Of a stretch of DNA of 64,000 bases, positions 23,831 through 31,098 are shown piece after piece. Below the pieces are notes generated by a model that saw nothing but the letters and a program-made list of their open reading frames with translations, had not been told where the DNA came from and searched no databases. Source of the DNA: an uncultured Pelagibacteraceae bacterium. Lineage in GTDB: Bacteria > Pseudomonadota > Alphaproteobacteria > Pelagibacterales > Pelagibacteraceae. Position 1 is the stretch's first letter; each line of letters starts with the position of its first letter. Position numbers and translations under genes: made by a program. The DNA is taken from NCBI GenBank assembly GCA_902580565.1, contig CACHLD010000003.1, positions 1-64,000 on the forward strand, written 5' to 3'.

Positions 23831-25345
23831 TTAAAATTTTTGTTTTCTCAAGAATGCAGGAATTTCAAAATCTTCTTCTTCATTCGAATCTTGATCGAAA
23901 AGTTTCTCTGTATATTGCTCTTCGTCTTTATCTAAACCATCTTTAACATTTATTTCATTTTCATCTGAAAATAGACGAGGTGTATGTCCGTCTTCTTTAT
24001 TATCCAATACACTATTAGAAATTGTTGAACTTTCGCTATCTTTTTGAATTAAATTGTCATCATTGTTTTCTATATAAGATGCATTTTCCATTGAAAGCCC
24101 AGATGGTATGTTTTCAACATTAATTTCATGAGCTTCAATTTTATTTTTAGTATCTAATTTTGGTTCAGAAATGTTTTGTTCTAAATTATCCAAAATTGTT
24201 TGTTGGTTGTTTTCGTTAACTTCAAATTTTTCATCTAATTTTAAAGCAGTGGCTCCCTCGATTGATCCTAAAGTATTATTTTCTAAATTAGTATTTTGTG
24301 AAAATAATCCTTCAGAGTAGCCGTTGTTCCTGTTATGTATACGAGAAACCATATTAAGAACTGTATTTGATGCGGTTGTTTGGCCGTCAAGAGCTGTAGC
24401 AACAATTGATACTCTCATTTTTCCATTCATGTTTTCATCTTTTATAGCACCAAAAATTAGTTCTGCCTCTGGGTCGACCTCGGCTCTTACTTTTTGAACA
24501 GTTTGATCTACTTCAAATAAAGTTAGATCTTTTCCGCCAGTAATATTTATTAAAAGCCCTTTAGCACCTTTTAAAGAATACTCGTCTATCAAAGGATTAT
24601 TTAAAGCCATCTCGGTTGCTGCTGTTGCTCTATTTTCTCCCTCAGCTTCTCCAGTTCCCATCATCGCTTTACCCATTGAACTCATTACGGTTTCTACATC
24701 AGCAAAGTCTAGATTAATCATGCCAGGTCTTACCATTAAATCTGTCACGCTTTGAACTCCATGCTTAAGCACGTTGTTAGAAAGATGAAATGACTCTTCA
24801 AATGTTGTTGTTTCGCTAGCAATTTTAAAAAGATTTTGATTTGGAACAACAATTGTCGTATCTAGATGTTTTTTTAGCGCTTCAAGTCCTTCTTGAGCTC
24901 TTCTCATTCTTTTTGGTCCCTCATAAGCGAAAGGTAATGTTGTAACGCCAACTGTTAAAATATTTAATTCTTTTGCGGCCTTTGCAATTACATGAGAAGC
25001 TCCAGTTCCAGTTCCACCACCCATTCCAGCAGCAATAAAAACCATGTTGCTTCCTTGAATATAATTTACGATTTCACCTAAAGACTCATCAGCAGCTGCT
25101 TGACCGATGTTGTGTTTTGCGCCAGCTCCTAATCCTTTTGTCAAATTCATTCCTATCTGAATTTTTGCATGAGCTTTACTCATTTTTAAATCTTGTGCAT
25201 CAGTATTTACTGCAACAAACTCTACACCTTCCATTCCAGATTCTATCATAGCATTTATTGCGTTACCTCCAGCTCCACCAACTCCTAATACTAGAATTCT
25301 TGGTTTTAATTCTTTAAGTTCACCTCCACCAATATTTATACTCAT
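23831..25345 (-). CDS. ftsZ: Cell division tubulin homologue FtsZ
   Basis: FtsZ is the GTPase that forms the cytokinetic ring. Seen: GVGGAGGNAINAM at the nucleotide site, the tubulin signature GGGTGTG (109-115), NLDFADVETVM and ATALDG in the T7-side domain, a long acidic linker (about 335-485) and the C-terminal conserved peptide EEDFEIPAFLRKQ. The length of 504 residues is due to the linker. Its start overlaps mraZ by 4 bp (ATGA), so it is translated from the first part of the dcw transcript. This place is unusual: in most clusters ftsZ follows ftsA. Confidence 0.98.
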   Translation of the reverse strand: MSINIGGGELKELKPRILVLGVGGAGGNAINAMIESGMEGVEFVAVNTDAQDLKMSKAHAKIQIGMNLTKGLGAGAKHNIGQAAADESLGEIVNYIQGSNMVFIAAGMGGGTGTGASHVIAKAAKELNILTVGVTTLPFAYEGPKRMRRAQEGLEALKKHLDTTIVVPNQNLFKIASETTTFEESFHLSNNVLKHGVQSVTDLMVRPGMINLDFADVETVMSSMGKAMMGTGEAEGENRATAATEMALNNPLIDEYSLKGAKGLLINITGGKDLTLFEVDQTVQKVRAEVDPEAELIFGAIKDENMNGKMRVSIVATALDGQTTASNTVLNMVSRIHNRNNGYSEGLFSQNTNLENNTLGSIEGATALKLDEKFEVNENNQQTILDNLEQNISEPKLDTKNKIEAHEINVENIPSGLSMENASYIENNDDNLIQKDSESSTISNSVLDNKEDGHTPRLFSDENEINVKDGLDKDEEQYTEKLFDQDSNEEEDFEIPAFLRKQKF

Positions 25346-25806
25346 GCTCCCTCCCCTTTTTGTTTATTTTCCCATTTTAAATTAGATCTATTTTGATATG
25401 CTTTCTTTCTTGCTACTACTTTAAATTTTTCAAATATTTTTGGCTCCCATACTTGGAAGGTTTTGCCAAGACCAACAAATAAAATATTATTTTTTATTTT
25501 TGCATGATCTAATAGTTTTTCTGTGAAAGAAACTCTTCCTTCAGTGTCAAATTGAAGGTTAACACTTTCAGATAATACAGATGTTGCAAAATAATCTCTT
25601 TTTTCCTCAAAAGGATTTAGTGAGTCTATTGTGCTGGATAATTTTTCAATTCTATCTTGAGAACAAGCTTCTAATGCTGAGTGATTAAATGAAGGATAGC
25701 TTATAAATCCATTATAACCCATAGAAGTTAAGTAAGATCTAAAAGTAGCTGGCACTGATACCCTTCCCTTTTTGTCTAATTTGTTTTCGTAACTCGATAA
25801 AAACAT
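25342..25806 (-). CDS. mraZ: Transcriptional regulator MraZ
   Basis: MraZ is a double SpoVT/AbrB-fold protein that forms a ring and represses the dcw operon in E. coli. Both repeats are visible: YENKLDKKGRVSVPATFR (residues about 6-23) and VNLQFDTEGRVSFTEKLLDHA (about 85-105). The length of 154 residues is normal. It is the first gene of the cluster. The region just upstream carries a promoter overlapped by three TGGG repeats, suggesting autoregulation. No Shine-Dalgarno sequence is seen close to the ATG. Confidence 0.96.
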   Translation of the reverse strand: MFLSSYENKLDKKGRVSVPATFRSYLTSMGYNGFISYPSFNHSALEACSQDRIEKLSSTIDSLNPFEEKRDYFATSVLSESVNLQFDTEGRVSFTEKLLDHAKIKNNILFVGLGKTFQVWEPKIFEKFKVVARKKAYQNRSNLKWENKQKGEGA

Positions 25807-25857
25807 TGTTTTTAAAACCCTTTAATCTAATAAACTTTTTCAAATCACCCTCCGTTT

Positions 25858-25882
25858 TGGGATTATTTGGGATATTATGGGT
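25858..25882. promoter_or_regulatory. MraZ operator-like repeats
   Basis: On the plus strand three boxes TGGGA (25858-25862), TGGGA (25868-25872) and TGGGT (25878-25882) are each separated by exactly 5 bp. E. coli MraZ is known to bind TGGGN repeats with 5-bp spacers ahead of mraZ. Here the boxes read on the strand opposite to mraZ. They cover the -10 element and the implied transcript start, a placement that would block transcription. Binding by this MraZ is inferred from the match and position. Confidence 0.7.
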
Positions 25883-25899
25883 TTTAATATAATAGTCAA
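25872..25899 (-). promoter_or_regulatory. Promoter of the division/cell-wall operon
   Basis: On the minus strand TTGACT (-35, 25894-25899) and TAATAT (-10, 25872-25877) are 16 bp apart, a good sigma70-type pair. The implied start is about 60 bp ahead of the mraZ ATG. It is the strongest-looking promoter near the head of the cluster and lies directly downstream of the RNase P RNA gene. Confidence 0.65.
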
Positions 25900-25960
25900 T
25901 ATTTAAGTTCTTTAACTAATTAGTACAAATATAGAACATTTTAGGCTGGAAAATAAAATT

Positions 25961-26315
25961 GCCAGATAGTCTATAAGCCGGGTTCTGTCATTGAAGATGT
26001 CATTTCTCTAGGCTTAAATTCACATTTAAGCTCAAGCGGTTAACCCAGAAGACTAACTAAAGACTGTTTTTAGCATTTAAGCAGTGTCTTCTCTATTTAA
26101 CCTTGCTCCCAGTGGGGTTTGCCGTGCGTTTTTTGTTACCAAAAAACCGGTGAGCTCTTACCTCGCCGTTTCACCCTTGCCTTGATTAGGCGGTTTATTT
26201 TCTGTGGCACTATCCCTGAAGTCACCTTCGCCAGTAATTAACTGGCACTGTGTCTTTATGGAGCCCGGACTTTCCTCTATTAGCAATCCTAATAGCGACA
26301 ATCCAACTAGCTGGC
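25961..26315 (-). ncRNA. rnpB: RNase P RNA (bacterial class A)
   Basis: This is the catalytic RNA that matures tRNA 5' ends. On the minus strand the 5' conserved element GAGGAAAGTCCGGGCTCC lies at about 26261-26278, the element GGTGAAACGGCGAGG in the middle (near 26165), and the 3' element ACAGAACCCGGCTTAT at 25973-25988; these make the P4 core. The ends pair as helix P1 (GCCAGCTAG with CTATCTGGC), which sets the limits to about 355 nt. This fills most of the protein-free stretch between mraZ and the amidase gene. Confidence 0.95.
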
Positions 26316-26321
26316 AAGACA

Positions 26322-26350
26322 TATGTAATGATTTGAGGGCTTAAAATCAA
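26322..26350 (-). promoter_or_regulatory. Promoter of rnpB
   Basis: On the minus strand TTGATT (26345-26350) and TACATA (26322-26327) are 17 bp apart. The implied start falls on the first base of helix P1. The -35 box directly abuts the stop codon of the upstream amidase gene. The -10 box matches poorly, but its position relative to the RNA end is right. Confidence 0.5.
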
Positions 26351-26351
26351 G

Positions 26352-27074
26352 CTAATTTTTAACTTGTTTAGCTAAAAAGTAGCTAATTTTGTATGTTTTT
26401 TGATCAATTTTACCTGTTACATTGCTTAGTAAAAATCTTCTTTGAAATGCTTTTATTAAAAAAGTATCATTTTTAGATCTTCTGGTTTTATTAAAGTAAC
26501 GATAACCAATTTTAAATAAATTTTCAAAAAATAACTTTTCTAACTTTTTATCGTCAATTTTCATAGATTTGAATTTTGATTTTTTGTACCAAATTCCAAT
26601 ATTATTTTTATACAGTTTTTTCCAAGGGAATTTTTCACCTGGATCTTTTTTTCTTAAAGGAGCTATATCAGAATGACCAACAATATTTGAGTTTTTAATT
26701 TTATACTTTTTTTTTAAATTTTTGCATATTTGAATTACGCTGTTTATTTGCTGGAAAGTAAATTTTTCATACCCCAATTCATGACCTTTATTCACTATTT
26801 CAATTCCAATAGAATTTTTATTAAGATTGATAAAATTTTTCCATTTTGATTTTCCGGCATGCCAGGCAACTTTGTTTTCTTCAACCATTTTTAAAATTTG
26901 ACCCTTCCGATCTATCAAGTAATGACAGCTAACTTTATTCTTGGGGCTCAAAAGTCTTTTTACAGATTCAATCTTAGATTGCATTCCAGTATAGTGAATA
27001 ACAATAAGCTTTATATCTTTATTAGCCCTGGTTTTTGTTGAAAAATTCGGAGAATTTAATGCCTTAATGATCAT
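26352..27074 (-). CDS. N-acetylmuramoyl-L-alanine amidase, AmpD/AmiD type
   Basis: This is an amidase_2 family zinc enzyme that cuts the MurNAc-L-Ala bond. The zinc and catalytic residues are visible in IVIHYTG (His), the AWHAGKSKWKN segment, SIGIEIVNKG and VGHSDIAPLRKKDPGEKFPW (His, Asp and Lys region). The C-terminal 70 residues look like a small peptidoglycan-binding domain (FNKTRRSKNDTFLIKAFQRRF). No signal peptide is seen, so it is probably cytoplasmic in muropeptide recycling (AmpD-like), although the C-terminal domain resembles AmiD. It lies between rnpB and the divergent mlaA. Confidence 0.85.
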   Translation of the reverse strand: MIIKALNSPNFSTKTRANKDIKLIVIHYTGMQSKIESVKRLLSPKNKVSCHYLIDRKGQILKMVEENKVAWHAGKSKWKNFINLNKNSIGIEIVNKGHELGYEKFTFQQINSVIQICKNLKKKYKIKNSNIVGHSDIAPLRKKDPGEKFPWKKLYKNNIGIWYKKSKFKSMKIDDKKLEKLFFENLFKIGYRYFNKTRRSKNDTFLIKAFQRRFLLSNVTGKIDQKTYKISYFLAKQVKN

Positions 27075-27113
27075 TGAATAAGTAAAAATTTAATATATAT
27101 AGCTAGTTGAAAC

Positions 27114-27848
27114 ATGAAATTTAAAAAATACATAATTTTATTTTCTTCTATATTACTATTAGCTTCAACAGAAATAAAAGCATCTGAAGAATGTTTTGAG
27201 GGAACTAGTAGAGCCATATTTAAATTTAACATGGGTTTTGATAATGCAATACTTGAGCCTATTGCCAAGGGGTATAATAAGCTTCCAGAGCCAATAAAAA
27301 ATGGAACAAGCAATTTTACCTCCAATATAGCTACCCTCCTATCAATACCAAATCATCTGCTGCAGGGAAATATCAAAGGAGCTGGAAATGCAACTGCAAG
27401 TTTTTTAATAAACTCTACAATTGGAATAGTAGGATTAGCCAATCCTGCTGAAAAAATGGGTTTAAGAGCTCAAAAAGAAGATGTTGGACAAACTTTAGGT
27501 TCTTACGGAATAGGTTCAGGATGTTATTTTGTTTTACCAATCTTAGGCCCAACTACAGTAAGAGACTCGGTAGGAATGCTAGCTGATACTTTTATTGACC
27601 CTTTTGCGCATGTGACTTGGAGAGAAAAAGAGTTGCTTGGAGCTTCAGGAAATCAATTAGATTATCTTACAGTAAAAGGCACTACTGCAGTAGACTTTAG
27701 AGCAGACAACGAAACAAACTTTAATAGCCTAGAAGAAAACTCTATTGACCTATATGCATCTTTTAAAAGCTTATATCTACAAAACAGAGAAAACAAGATA
27801 AACAATTCTAGCGAAAGTGAAGACGACTGGGGTAATTTAGATAATTAA
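27114..27848 (+). CDS. mlaA: MlaA/VacJ family outer-membrane phospholipid-removal protein
   Basis: MlaA removes mislocalised phospholipids from the outer leaflet of the outer membrane. Family features are FNMGFDNAILEPIAKGY, LPEPIKNGTSNFTSNI, FLINSTIGIVGLANPA, EDVGQTLGSYGIGSGCYFVLPILGP and TTVRDSVGM. The length of 244 residues is normal. The N-terminus is a signal peptide ending near EIKASEE; it has no lipobox cysteine, so it appears to be cut by signal peptidase I rather than lipidated as in E. coli. mlaC follows after 12 bp. The MlaFEDB transporter genes are not in this window. Confidence 0.92.
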   Translation: MKFKKYIILFSSILLLASTEIKASEECFEGTSRAIFKFNMGFDNAILEPIAKGYNKLPEPIKNGTSNFTSNIATLLSIPNHLLQGNIKGAGNATASFLINSTIGIVGLANPAEKMGLRAQKEDVGQTLGSYGIGSGCYFVLPILGPTTVRDSVGMLADTFIDPFAHVTWREKELLGASGNQLDYLTVKGTTAVDFRADNETNFNSLEENSIDLYASFKSLYLQNRENKINNSSESEDDWGNLDN

Positions 27849-27860
27849 AACTAATTTAAA

Positions 27861-28460
27861 ATGAAAAAGATAAGTTCAGTTTTAATATTAATCCTTTTAA
27901 TTTTTAAAACATCTTTAGCGAGTACTTATAGTTCTGATCCTCAAACGTTTGTTCAAGAATTAGTGAATGACTCAATTAGCAAGCTTTCAGATAAAGATTT
28001 AAATAAAGAAGAAAAAGCAGATTACATAAGAAATGTAGCTTTAGAAAACGTAGATATTGATGCATTAGGGCTATATACTCTCGGGGAATTAAGAAAATCT
28101 GCAAATAAAAACGATATTGTTAAATATCAAGAAGTATTCAAAGAATATTTTTTAAAAAGCTTAACTTCTAGATTAACAGATTATTCATCTAACAAATTTG
28201 AAGTAATAAGTGCTGAGAAAAAAAGTTCAAACTACACAATTGTAAAATCAAAAATTGCTAAAAGTGATAATCAACCTGAAATAAAGATTGACTGGAGAAT
28301 TTATACTAAAAACCCAGACAAACCTCTTATAAGAGATTTAATTGTTGAGGGATTGAGTTTAGCGAGAACCCAAAAAGAAGAATTCGCATCAATACTTAGC
28401 TCCAATAACAATGATATTAATATTTTAATTTTAAAATTAGAAGAATTTGTAAACAAATAG
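27861..28460 (+). CDS. mlaC: MlaC family periplasmic phospholipid-binding protein
   Basis: MlaC shuttles phospholipid between MlaA and the inner-membrane Mla transporter. It has a signal peptide (about residues 1-20, ending SLAS), then a Tol-Tol-Ttg2 domain with QTFVQELVNDSISKLSD near the start and the late stretch KIDWRIYTKNPDKPLIRDLIVEGLSLARTQKEEFASIL (seen in parts). The length of 199 residues is normal. It is adjacent to mlaA in one transcription direction. The gene ends 3 bp before the tRNA-fragment repeat. Confidence 0.9.
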   Translation: MKKISSVLILILLIFKTSLASTYSSDPQTFVQELVNDSISKLSDKDLNKEEKADYIRNVALENVDIDALGLYTLGELRKSANKNDIVKYQEVFKEYFLKSLTSRLTDYSSNKFEVISAEKKSSNYTIVKSKIAKSDNQPEIKIDWRIYTKNPDKPLIRDLIVEGLSLARTQKEEFASILSSNNNDINILILKLEEFVNK

Positions 28461-28463
28461 TGT

Positions 28464-28516
28464 TTGGTGGGCCCGCCAGGACTCGAACCTGGGACCAATA
28501 CATTATGAGTGTACTG
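28464..28516 (-). repeat. 3' two-thirds of the neighbouring tRNA gene (tRNA remnant)
   Basis: These 53 bp are identical to 28820-28872. They cover the encoded CCA end, acceptor 3' strand, T arm, variable loop and the whole anticodon arm (CAU) of the intact tRNA gene on the same strand. The match stops within the base before the D arm; the 5' acceptor strand is missing, so no tRNA can form. Such a copy at the 3' side of a tRNA is what integration at a tRNA leaves behind. Confidence 0.9.
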
Positions 28517-28526
28517 AACTAAATCT

Positions 28527-28766
28527 TTAACAATTTAAAAGCGACGTACATGTTCCACCATAAGTTCTAGTTCCACTTTTCCCAGTATAAGGATTAGTAT
28601 TGCCAGATGTGCTCCAGTTATTATTCCTATAACTATCAGGTGAAGATCTGTAATGACCCTGAACGTAAGTACCATTGCTTTTGTAATATCCATTTACCCA
28701 AGTATCAGCGAATACTGGGCTTAGTGAAAACACAACAAAAATTGCACTAACTAATAATTTTTTCAT
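28527..28766 (-). CDS. Small secreted protein, YY-x-NGTYVQGHYRS type, unknown function
   Basis: This is a 79-residue protein with a clear signal peptide (MKKLLVSAIFVVFSLSPVFA, cut after the last Ala) and a short mature part rich in Tyr, Asn, Gly, Ser and Thr. The mature part holds VNGYYKSNGTYVQGHYRSSPD and NTNPYTGKSGTRTYGG and ends with two cysteines. Short secreted proteins with this GTYV..HYRS..D/NPYTGK pattern recur in many bacteria without a known role. It is the only gene between the tRNA gene and its partial copy, suggesting it arrived with the insertion. Codon use is A+T-rich like the surroundings but the protein is less lysine-rich. Confidence 0.75.
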   Translation of the reverse strand: MKKLLVSAIFVVFSLSPVFADTWVNGYYKSNGTYVQGHYRSSPDSYRNNNWSTSGNTNPYTGKSGTRTYGGTCTSLLNC

Positions 28767-28820
28767 TAAATGATTTTAACTTAAAATATATGTTTTGAGC
28801 AATACAAAAGTTAGTTGTGT

Positions 28821-28897
28821 TGGTGGGCCCGCCAGGACTCGAACCTGGGACCAATACATTATGAGTGTACTGCTCTAACCAACTGAGCTACAGGCCC
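28821..28897 (-). tRNA. tRNA with CAU anticodon (Ile2 or elongator Met)
   Basis: A full cloverleaf is present: acceptor GGGCCTG pairing with CGGGCCC, D arm GCTC/GAGC, anticodon arm GTACA-CTCATAA-TGTAT with CAU, T arm CCAGG-TTCGAGT-CCTGG, discriminator A and encoded CCA, 77 nt in all. The CAU anticodon, the C4-G69 pair, A73 and the TTGGTC variable-loop region recall tRNA-Ile2, whose wobble C becomes lysidine through TilS. Elongator tRNA-Met cannot be excluded without comparison with the other CAU tRNAs of the genome. Its 3' 53 bp are repeated at 28464-28516. Confidence 0.92.
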
Positions 28898-28947
28898 TAA
28901 TTAAATGATAGTTACACATCTTTCTATTCTTATTCAAGATTAATTAT

Positions 28948-30345
28948 TTATTTGTTTTGGTTTTTTCCAATTAAACATGAATCAAAATAAGGTTCTATGT
29001 TTAATAAAATACCCTCACAAAATTTAATATGATTTAAGACATCAACCTTAATAATACCTTCATCTAAATATTCATCTTTCATTTCGTATTTTAACTTTGG
29101 CCTATCTTTTAAATGATAAGAAAGATTTCCAGCGTACCAACCCCCATAAACCCATCCTTCTCCCACTACAATTTTAATTTTGTTAGAAAAATTTTTGTTC
29201 CAATGATTTTGGATTTCCTCTGCAATTCTTTTTCCAGGAAAATCTGTCCTTTTATCTTTTTGAAAATAAGATTGAGCTCCATAAATAACTGGCAAGGATA
29301 TGAAAATAAATAAAAATATTATAAAAAATTTTTTAATCTTCTCCAAAATAATTTGATTTCTAAAAAAATAAACAAAAAATATACCTGGAAACATATAAAA
29401 AGTTGTCATCCACATAGTTCTTACTCTTACTCCTCCTAAAATAGATGTTACAAGCATAAGAATTATTGGCAAAAAGGTAATTGAAAAAAGAAAAATTAAT
29501 TTTTTATCATTTATATCAACTACATTTTTAAAAGTTTCAATAATAAGGCGCACTAAAATTAAAAGAGGTAATAAAATGAAAAACTGCTTTATTAAAAAAA
29601 TTAAAGGATAAAATATATGATCAAAAATCTTAACTTCTCCCACTCCGCTCAGCGGATCTCCAAAAGATCTAAATAAGGCATATTCTATACTTTTGAGATC
29701 ACTGCTTAAAATGAAGTATAAATGAGGTGATAAAATTATAAAGTAAACAATTAAGGTTAAAAAATAATTATAATTTATCTTTTGATTAACAATTATCTCT
29801 CTTATAAAAAAAATACTAATTGCTGCTAATAAATATAAGGCAAGATAATAGGTTAAAGTGGAAATCCCTGCAAAAATTCCAAATAATATCCAATCAAGTT
29901 TTTTATCATTAATAATTGATCTCCAGCAAAATAAAGCTGTCAGTGAGAGAAAAAGAAATAAAGGAATAAATGCATTTAATTCAGGTGTCGTATAATTTAA
30001 AAAATAAATACCTTCTAATAGTAAAACTGAAATTAATCGATGAAGATCATTTTTTAAAAAATATTTCGATAGGTCATAAATTACCAGAAAACTTGATACT
30101 ACAAATAATTGGCTTAATAAATAATAAGCCCAATCATTATTACCAAATATCTTATAAAATAATTCAGTGAATAACGGAAAAACTGGAGGGTATTTATCAT
30201 AACCAAATCTTAATTCATTCCCCCACACTAAGCCTTCGATAGTATCTAAAGGTAAATTTGTATTAAAAATTGTTGGAATACTTGTCCATAATAAAAGATG
30301 TGAAAATAAAAAAAAATATAATATTTTCTTACTATTAAAATTCAT
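28948..30345 (-). CDS. GT-C glycosyltransferase, family 39/ArnT-like
   Basis: This is a polytopic membrane protein of 465 residues with about eleven hydrophobic segments. The first periplasmic loop carries acidic residues in NLPLDTIEGLVWGNELRFGYDKYPPVF, typical of PMT_2/GT39 enzymes, which take sugars from polyprenyl-phosphate donors. A soluble C-terminal domain follows (about 365-465). The target is probably lipid A, a glycan or a protein at the cell surface; substrate cannot be read from sequence. It overlaps the FkbM methyltransferase gene by 11 bp and lies next to the tRNA, a common place for variable surface genes. Confidence 0.82.
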   Translation of the reverse strand: MNFNSKKILYFFLFSHLLLWTSIPTIFNTNLPLDTIEGLVWGNELRFGYDKYPPVFPLFTELFYKIFGNNDWAYYLLSQLFVVSSFLVIYDLSKYFLKNDLHRLISVLLLEGIYFLNYTTPELNAFIPLFLFLSLTALFCWRSIINDKKLDWILFGIFAGISTLTYYLALYLLAAISIFFIREIIVNQKINYNYFLTLIVYFIILSPHLYFILSSDLKSIEYALFRSFGDPLSGVGEVKIFDHIFYPLIFLIKQFFILLPLLILVRLIIETFKNVVDINDKKLIFLFSITFLPIILMLVTSILGGVRVRTMWMTTFYMFPGIFFVYFFRNQIILEKIKKFFIIFLFIFISLPVIYGAQSYFQKDKRTDFPGKRIAEEIQNHWNKNFSNKIKIVVGEGWVYGGWYAGNLSYHLKDRPKLKYEMKDEYLDEGIIKVDVLNHIKFCEGILLNIEPYFDSCLIGKNQNK

Positions 30346-31045
30346 TCCTATTAAAATATATTCTATCTTCCCAGGTTGTAAAAGGAAATTTAAATTTAGC
30401 CTTTAAAGAAAAATTATTTCTTATGAGATAATTATGAATTTTTTTTGGATTATACTTTTGATAAATAAAATCGTTATGAAACTCAATCAAAATGTACTTT
30501 ACTTTTTGTATCTTTTTACCAAGTCCTTTCAATACTTCAAGTTCGTGGCCTTCAGTATCAATTTTAAGTAAATCAACTTTCTGAAAGTTCTTCACAAATA
30601 AGACATTGTCAAGTCTTACTGATTTTACTTTGACTTGTTTGAAAGTCATATTTTTTACACCAAAAAGTAAAGCCTTTAGTTTAAGGTAAATACTATCTTT
30701 ATTAAACTTCGATAAAGTGGTTGTTAAGTCATGATGATTTAAGTTTAAATTTAGAATTTTTTTTTTATTTGAAACTGCTAAATTAAAGATCTTTATTTTT
30801 TTGGCATTCTTATATTTTTTTTTAATATAATGGTATATTTTTAACTGAGGTTCAAATACTATGATTTTTTTAATTTTAAAACTCTTGATAAATAGATCGG
30901 TATATAAACCTTTGTGACAACCTACATCTACAAAATACCTAATGTCGAAATTTGATTTAAGAAAAAAATTTAAGATTTTTTTTTGATGAACAAATTTATC
31001 GATAATATCAAAGAAAATTATTGAACTTTTAAGAAGAATTTTCAT
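30335..31045 (-). CDS. FkbM family SAM-dependent methyltransferase
   Basis: This is a class I methyltransferase fold of 236 residues. Seen: YFVDVGCHKGLYTDLFIK (SAM loop), IIVFEPQLKIYHYIKKK, FNLAVSNKKK and the FkbM signature VDLLKIDTEGHELEVLKGLG followed by ILIEFHN. FkbM enzymes methylate sugar or polyketide hydroxyls; beside a surface-type glycosyltransferase a glycan substrate is likely. There is no signal peptide. It is 53 bp downstream of rpoD, in the same direction. Confidence 0.88.
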   Translation of the reverse strand: MKILLKSSIIFFDIIDKFVHQKKILNFFLKSNFDIRYFVDVGCHKGLYTDLFIKSFKIKKIIVFEPQLKIYHYIKKKYKNAKKIKIFNLAVSNKKKILNLNLNHHDLTTTLSKFNKDSIYLKLKALLFGVKNMTFKQVKVKSVRLDNVLFVKNFQKVDLLKIDTEGHELEVLKGLGKKIQKVKYILIEFHNDFIYQKYNPKKIHNYLIRNNFSLKAKFKFPFTTWEDRIYFNRNEF

Positions 31046-31098
31046 ATAAAGAATTGCTCTTGTTTTTCTAAAATTATTTGACTTTCAATTTTAGATTA

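Noticed and set aside
25739-25843. 34-codon leader ORF (TTG start) behind a GGAGGG ahead of and overlapping mraZ
   Set aside because: The Shine-Dalgarno-like run is well placed, but the frame ends inside mraZ and the peptide has no recognisable feature; probably chance.
25903-25915. TTAA-N5-TTAA ahead of the dcw promoter as a CtrA site
   Set aside because: CtrA boxes need a 7-bp spacer; TTAA pairs are frequent in DNA this rich in A+T.
28301-28498. 65-residue ORF on the minus strand starting MVPGSSPGGPT
   Set aside because: It starts inside the tRNA fragment and runs antisense through mlaC; the N-terminus is the usual spurious translation of a tRNA T arm.
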